Shown here: one piece after another, positions 23,925-25,270 of the stretch | How the letters are laid out: each line of letters begins with the position of its first letter | How positions within the stretch are numbered: the first letter of the stretch is position 1 | Assembly (NCBI GenBank): GCA_964633715.1 | Contig: CAZWHQ010000052.1 | Coordinates: 1 to 25,270, forward strand | Length of the DNA stretch: 25,270 bases | Direction of reading: 5' to 3' | Source of the DNA: JAUWVG01 sp964633715 | GTDB lineage: Bacteria; Acidobacteriota; Aminicenantia; Aminicenantales; Aminicenantaceae | Made by a program: the position numbers and the translations under genes | Notes under the pieces: generated by a model | Seen by the model: only the letters and a program-made list of their open reading frames with translations | Databases searched by the model: none | What the model was told of the DNA's origin: nothing

Positions 23925-24421
23925 GATCTCAAGCGGGGAATCCATCTAGGCACTTTGTTTTTATACTCAACATAATCCTGTCCAAATTCCTTTTCGAGAA
24001 GTGTTTCTTCATAGGCCGCAATATAATTATAGAAGAAAAAAATGAGAAGACTCAAGGCCAGTGACAGAGGAGACAGTGTGGCCAAGAAAAGTGCTAAATA
24101 AAACAATAGCGCAGCCAAGTACATGGGGTGCCGTACATAAGAATAGATCCCTGTGCTAATGACCTGTGGTGTGCTCCTTTTTTCAGTGAAAACCATTCGC
24201 ATTGATTTTCTGCTCAGATAAAAACCAGCCGCCATAAATAATCCGGCCAGAATCAAGCGAATTAATAGATGTACTGATCCTGCCAAAAATGTTGAAAACC
24301 TGAGGACAAAAGAATCGAGGGCCCATACGATAAGAAATACAAAGAGTAAAATGAGCTGGCCAGCGTCCCCGTGGGGATGCTCTCCAACAAGGTCTTCCCG
24401 GTCGTCGTGACGATGTCCCAT
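23921..24421 (-). CDS. Isoprenylcysteine carboxyl methyltransferase (ICMT/PEMT)-like membrane protein
   Basis: 166 aa integral membrane protein. Helices lie at about 22-40, 47-68, 98-115 and 118-135. The conserved SAM-site region is intact: GIYSYVRHPMYLA (about 91-103), then AAYEETLLEKEFGQDYVEYK and the closing VPRWIP, typical of bacterial ICMT/NnrU/phospholipid methyltransferase-like proteins. The N-terminus is His/Asp-rich (MGHRHDDREDLVGEHPHGD), as in some relatives. It would methylate a lipid or small substrate at the membrane; bacteria lack prenylated CAAX proteins, so the eukaryotic reaction is unlikely. Its ATG lies one base after the stop of the beta-lactamase-like gene (TAAAATG), so it was translationally coupled to a gene that now looks broken. 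Confidence 0.85.
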   Translation of the reverse strand: MGHRHDDREDLVGEHPHGDAGQLILLFVFLIVWALDSFVLRFSTFLAGSVHLLIRLILAGLFMAAGFYLSRKSMRMVFTEKRSTPQVISTGIYSYVRHPMYLAALLFYLALFLATLSPLSLALSLLIFFFYNYIAAYEETLLEKEFGQDYVEYKNKVPRWIPRLRS

Positions 24422-24422
24422 T

Positions 24423-25226
24423 TTATTTCACTGGAGACAACGTCTTCGCGTCAAAGATCATCTGCAGCAGCCTACCCACATCTGCCCCAGAGACTTGATG
24501 ACCGCGCAGATAGGTGTTAACTCTGTGGACAAAGACCATGTCATGTTCGGGAATGATGATCACATAATGCCCACCTGCACCCCTAGCTGAGTATGTTCCT
24601 TCCTTGAGATTGACATTCGGCAGATGGGGATAGGTGTTAAAATCCCTGGCCACCCACCACATGTAACCGTACCCATCTGTTCCATAAAGATTGGCATCTG
24701 AGTGGTAGCGTGTGGATTCTTCGACCCATTCCCTGGGGATGACCTGTTTGCCATTCCAATTCCCTTTTCTCAGCATAAGAAGTCCGAAACGGGCAAAATC
24801 CCGGGCTGTGATTGCAAAAGGATAGGCCGGATGGATGGATTCTTCGCCGTTGACATACCAGCCGTTTTCAGCCGTAAAATCTTCCATGCCGATGGGAATG
24901 GCGATCTCTTCAGTCATGGCTTCGAAGATTTTTTTCCCTGTAAGTTGTTCAAAAATGGTGCAAAGAACATTGAAGTCCCAGTTGTTGTAGTACCAGTGAG
25001 TCCCGGGTTTAACGCTGTGGCGTTCGGGTTTGAGGGCCTTCATTCCGGCCGACTCATAGAGTGCCGTGTGATAGATGCCTGAGCGGGCTTTGATGCAGTC
25101 ACTGACAGTGGCTTTCTTTTCGACATCGGAAAGGGGCGGTTTGTCATCGATTCCAAGATCCTCCATAGACTTATCGAGATCGATAGTCCCGTTTTTGACG
25201 TAGTTTCCATAGAGGGGTGTAATTTT
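24423..25226 (-). pseudogene. 5'-truncated serine beta-lactamase/PBP-like (class C fold) gene
   Basis: The readable part covers the back two-thirds of the Beta-lactamase (PF00144-type) fold: LYGNYVKNGTIDLDKS, then DCIKARSGIYH, the tyrosine motif in WYYNNWDFNVL (Tyr-x-Asn, second catalytic motif), ITARDFARFGLLMLRKGNW, YGYMWWV, and GAGGHYVIIIPEHDMVFVHR (the third motif region). The SxxK nucleophile motif that should come just before LYGNYV is absent. Going upstream the frame loses homology at about 25214 and meets TGA at 25227-25229. The ATG at 25166 has no ribosome site. So the gene lacks its 5' end inside the window and is probably dead, unless a sequencing error has shifted the frame at this point. 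Confidence 0.75.
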
Positions 25227-25270
25227 TCACACTAAATTATCCTAACCCCCTTCCTTTTTATCACGATGTT

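Noticed and set aside
1..25270. CRISPR arrays, tRNA or rRNA genes, and transposase or integrase genes
   Set aside because: No regularly spaced repeats, no cloverleaf or rRNA-like stretches, and no transposase or recombinase motifs were found on reading both strands.

Overview
The window looks like a chromosomal segment of a Gram-negative (diderm) bacterium. It carries an LptD/OstA-type outer-membrane barrel, several lipoproteins with lipoboxes, a MacA/MacB-type envelope export pair and many exported hydrolases. Base composition is moderate, Shine-Dalgarno sites are clear (AGGAGG type) and sigma70-like promoters are recognisable. The mix (DUF608/GH116-like lipoprotein, M28 and S9 peptidases, bacterial isoprenylcysteine methyltransferase-like protein, PEGA protein) recalls Aminicenantes/Acidobacteriota-type genomes, but that is an impression from gene content and not a demonstrated placement. 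No rRNA, tRNA, CRISPR array or transposase gene was seen.

Layout. 1-1140 (minus): a four-helix membrane protein with an apparent -1 frameshift, tightly coupled to a winged-helix regulator. 1588-4103 (plus): MacA-like adaptor and MacB-like permease without the usual ATPase gene. 4268-7691 (plus): an actin-fold ATPase followed after 10 bp by a class A penicillin-binding protein with a degenerate receiver-like domain on its cytoplasmic side; this is the most unusual coding module. 7739-12502 (minus): small membrane protein, exported metallo-beta-lactamase-fold enzyme, then a compact run of PEGA protein, beta-propeller lipoprotein, LptD-like barrel and small lipoprotein, the last three joined by 1-4 bp overlaps.

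12503-14080 is a decay or rearrangement zone. The 3' part of a CocE/PepX-like hydrolase gene meets the start of the PEGA gene head to head. It is followed by a truncated, frameshifted second copy of the winged-helix regulator found at the left edge. 14097-18387 holds a divergent pair of lipoproteins: a transglutaminase-like protein and a GH116-like glycosidase. 18426-23164 holds an exported M28 peptidase and an S9 prolyl oligopeptidase-like enzyme, divergent around a 629-bp spacer that contains a possible 40-residue membrane peptide. 23173-23256 is a perfect 36-bp inverted repeat with a 12-nt loop, beside an XRE regulator/membrane protein operon. The right edge holds an isoprenylcysteine methyltransferase-like protein and a serine beta-lactamase-like gene missing its 5' part, including the SxxK nucleophile.

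Taken together this is an envelope-centred region: peptidoglycan synthesis with a cytoskeletal partner, outer-membrane assembly, export, and secreted degradation enzymes. It is broken up by gene remnants and REP-like palindromes that suggest past rearrangement (or, in part, assembly error).
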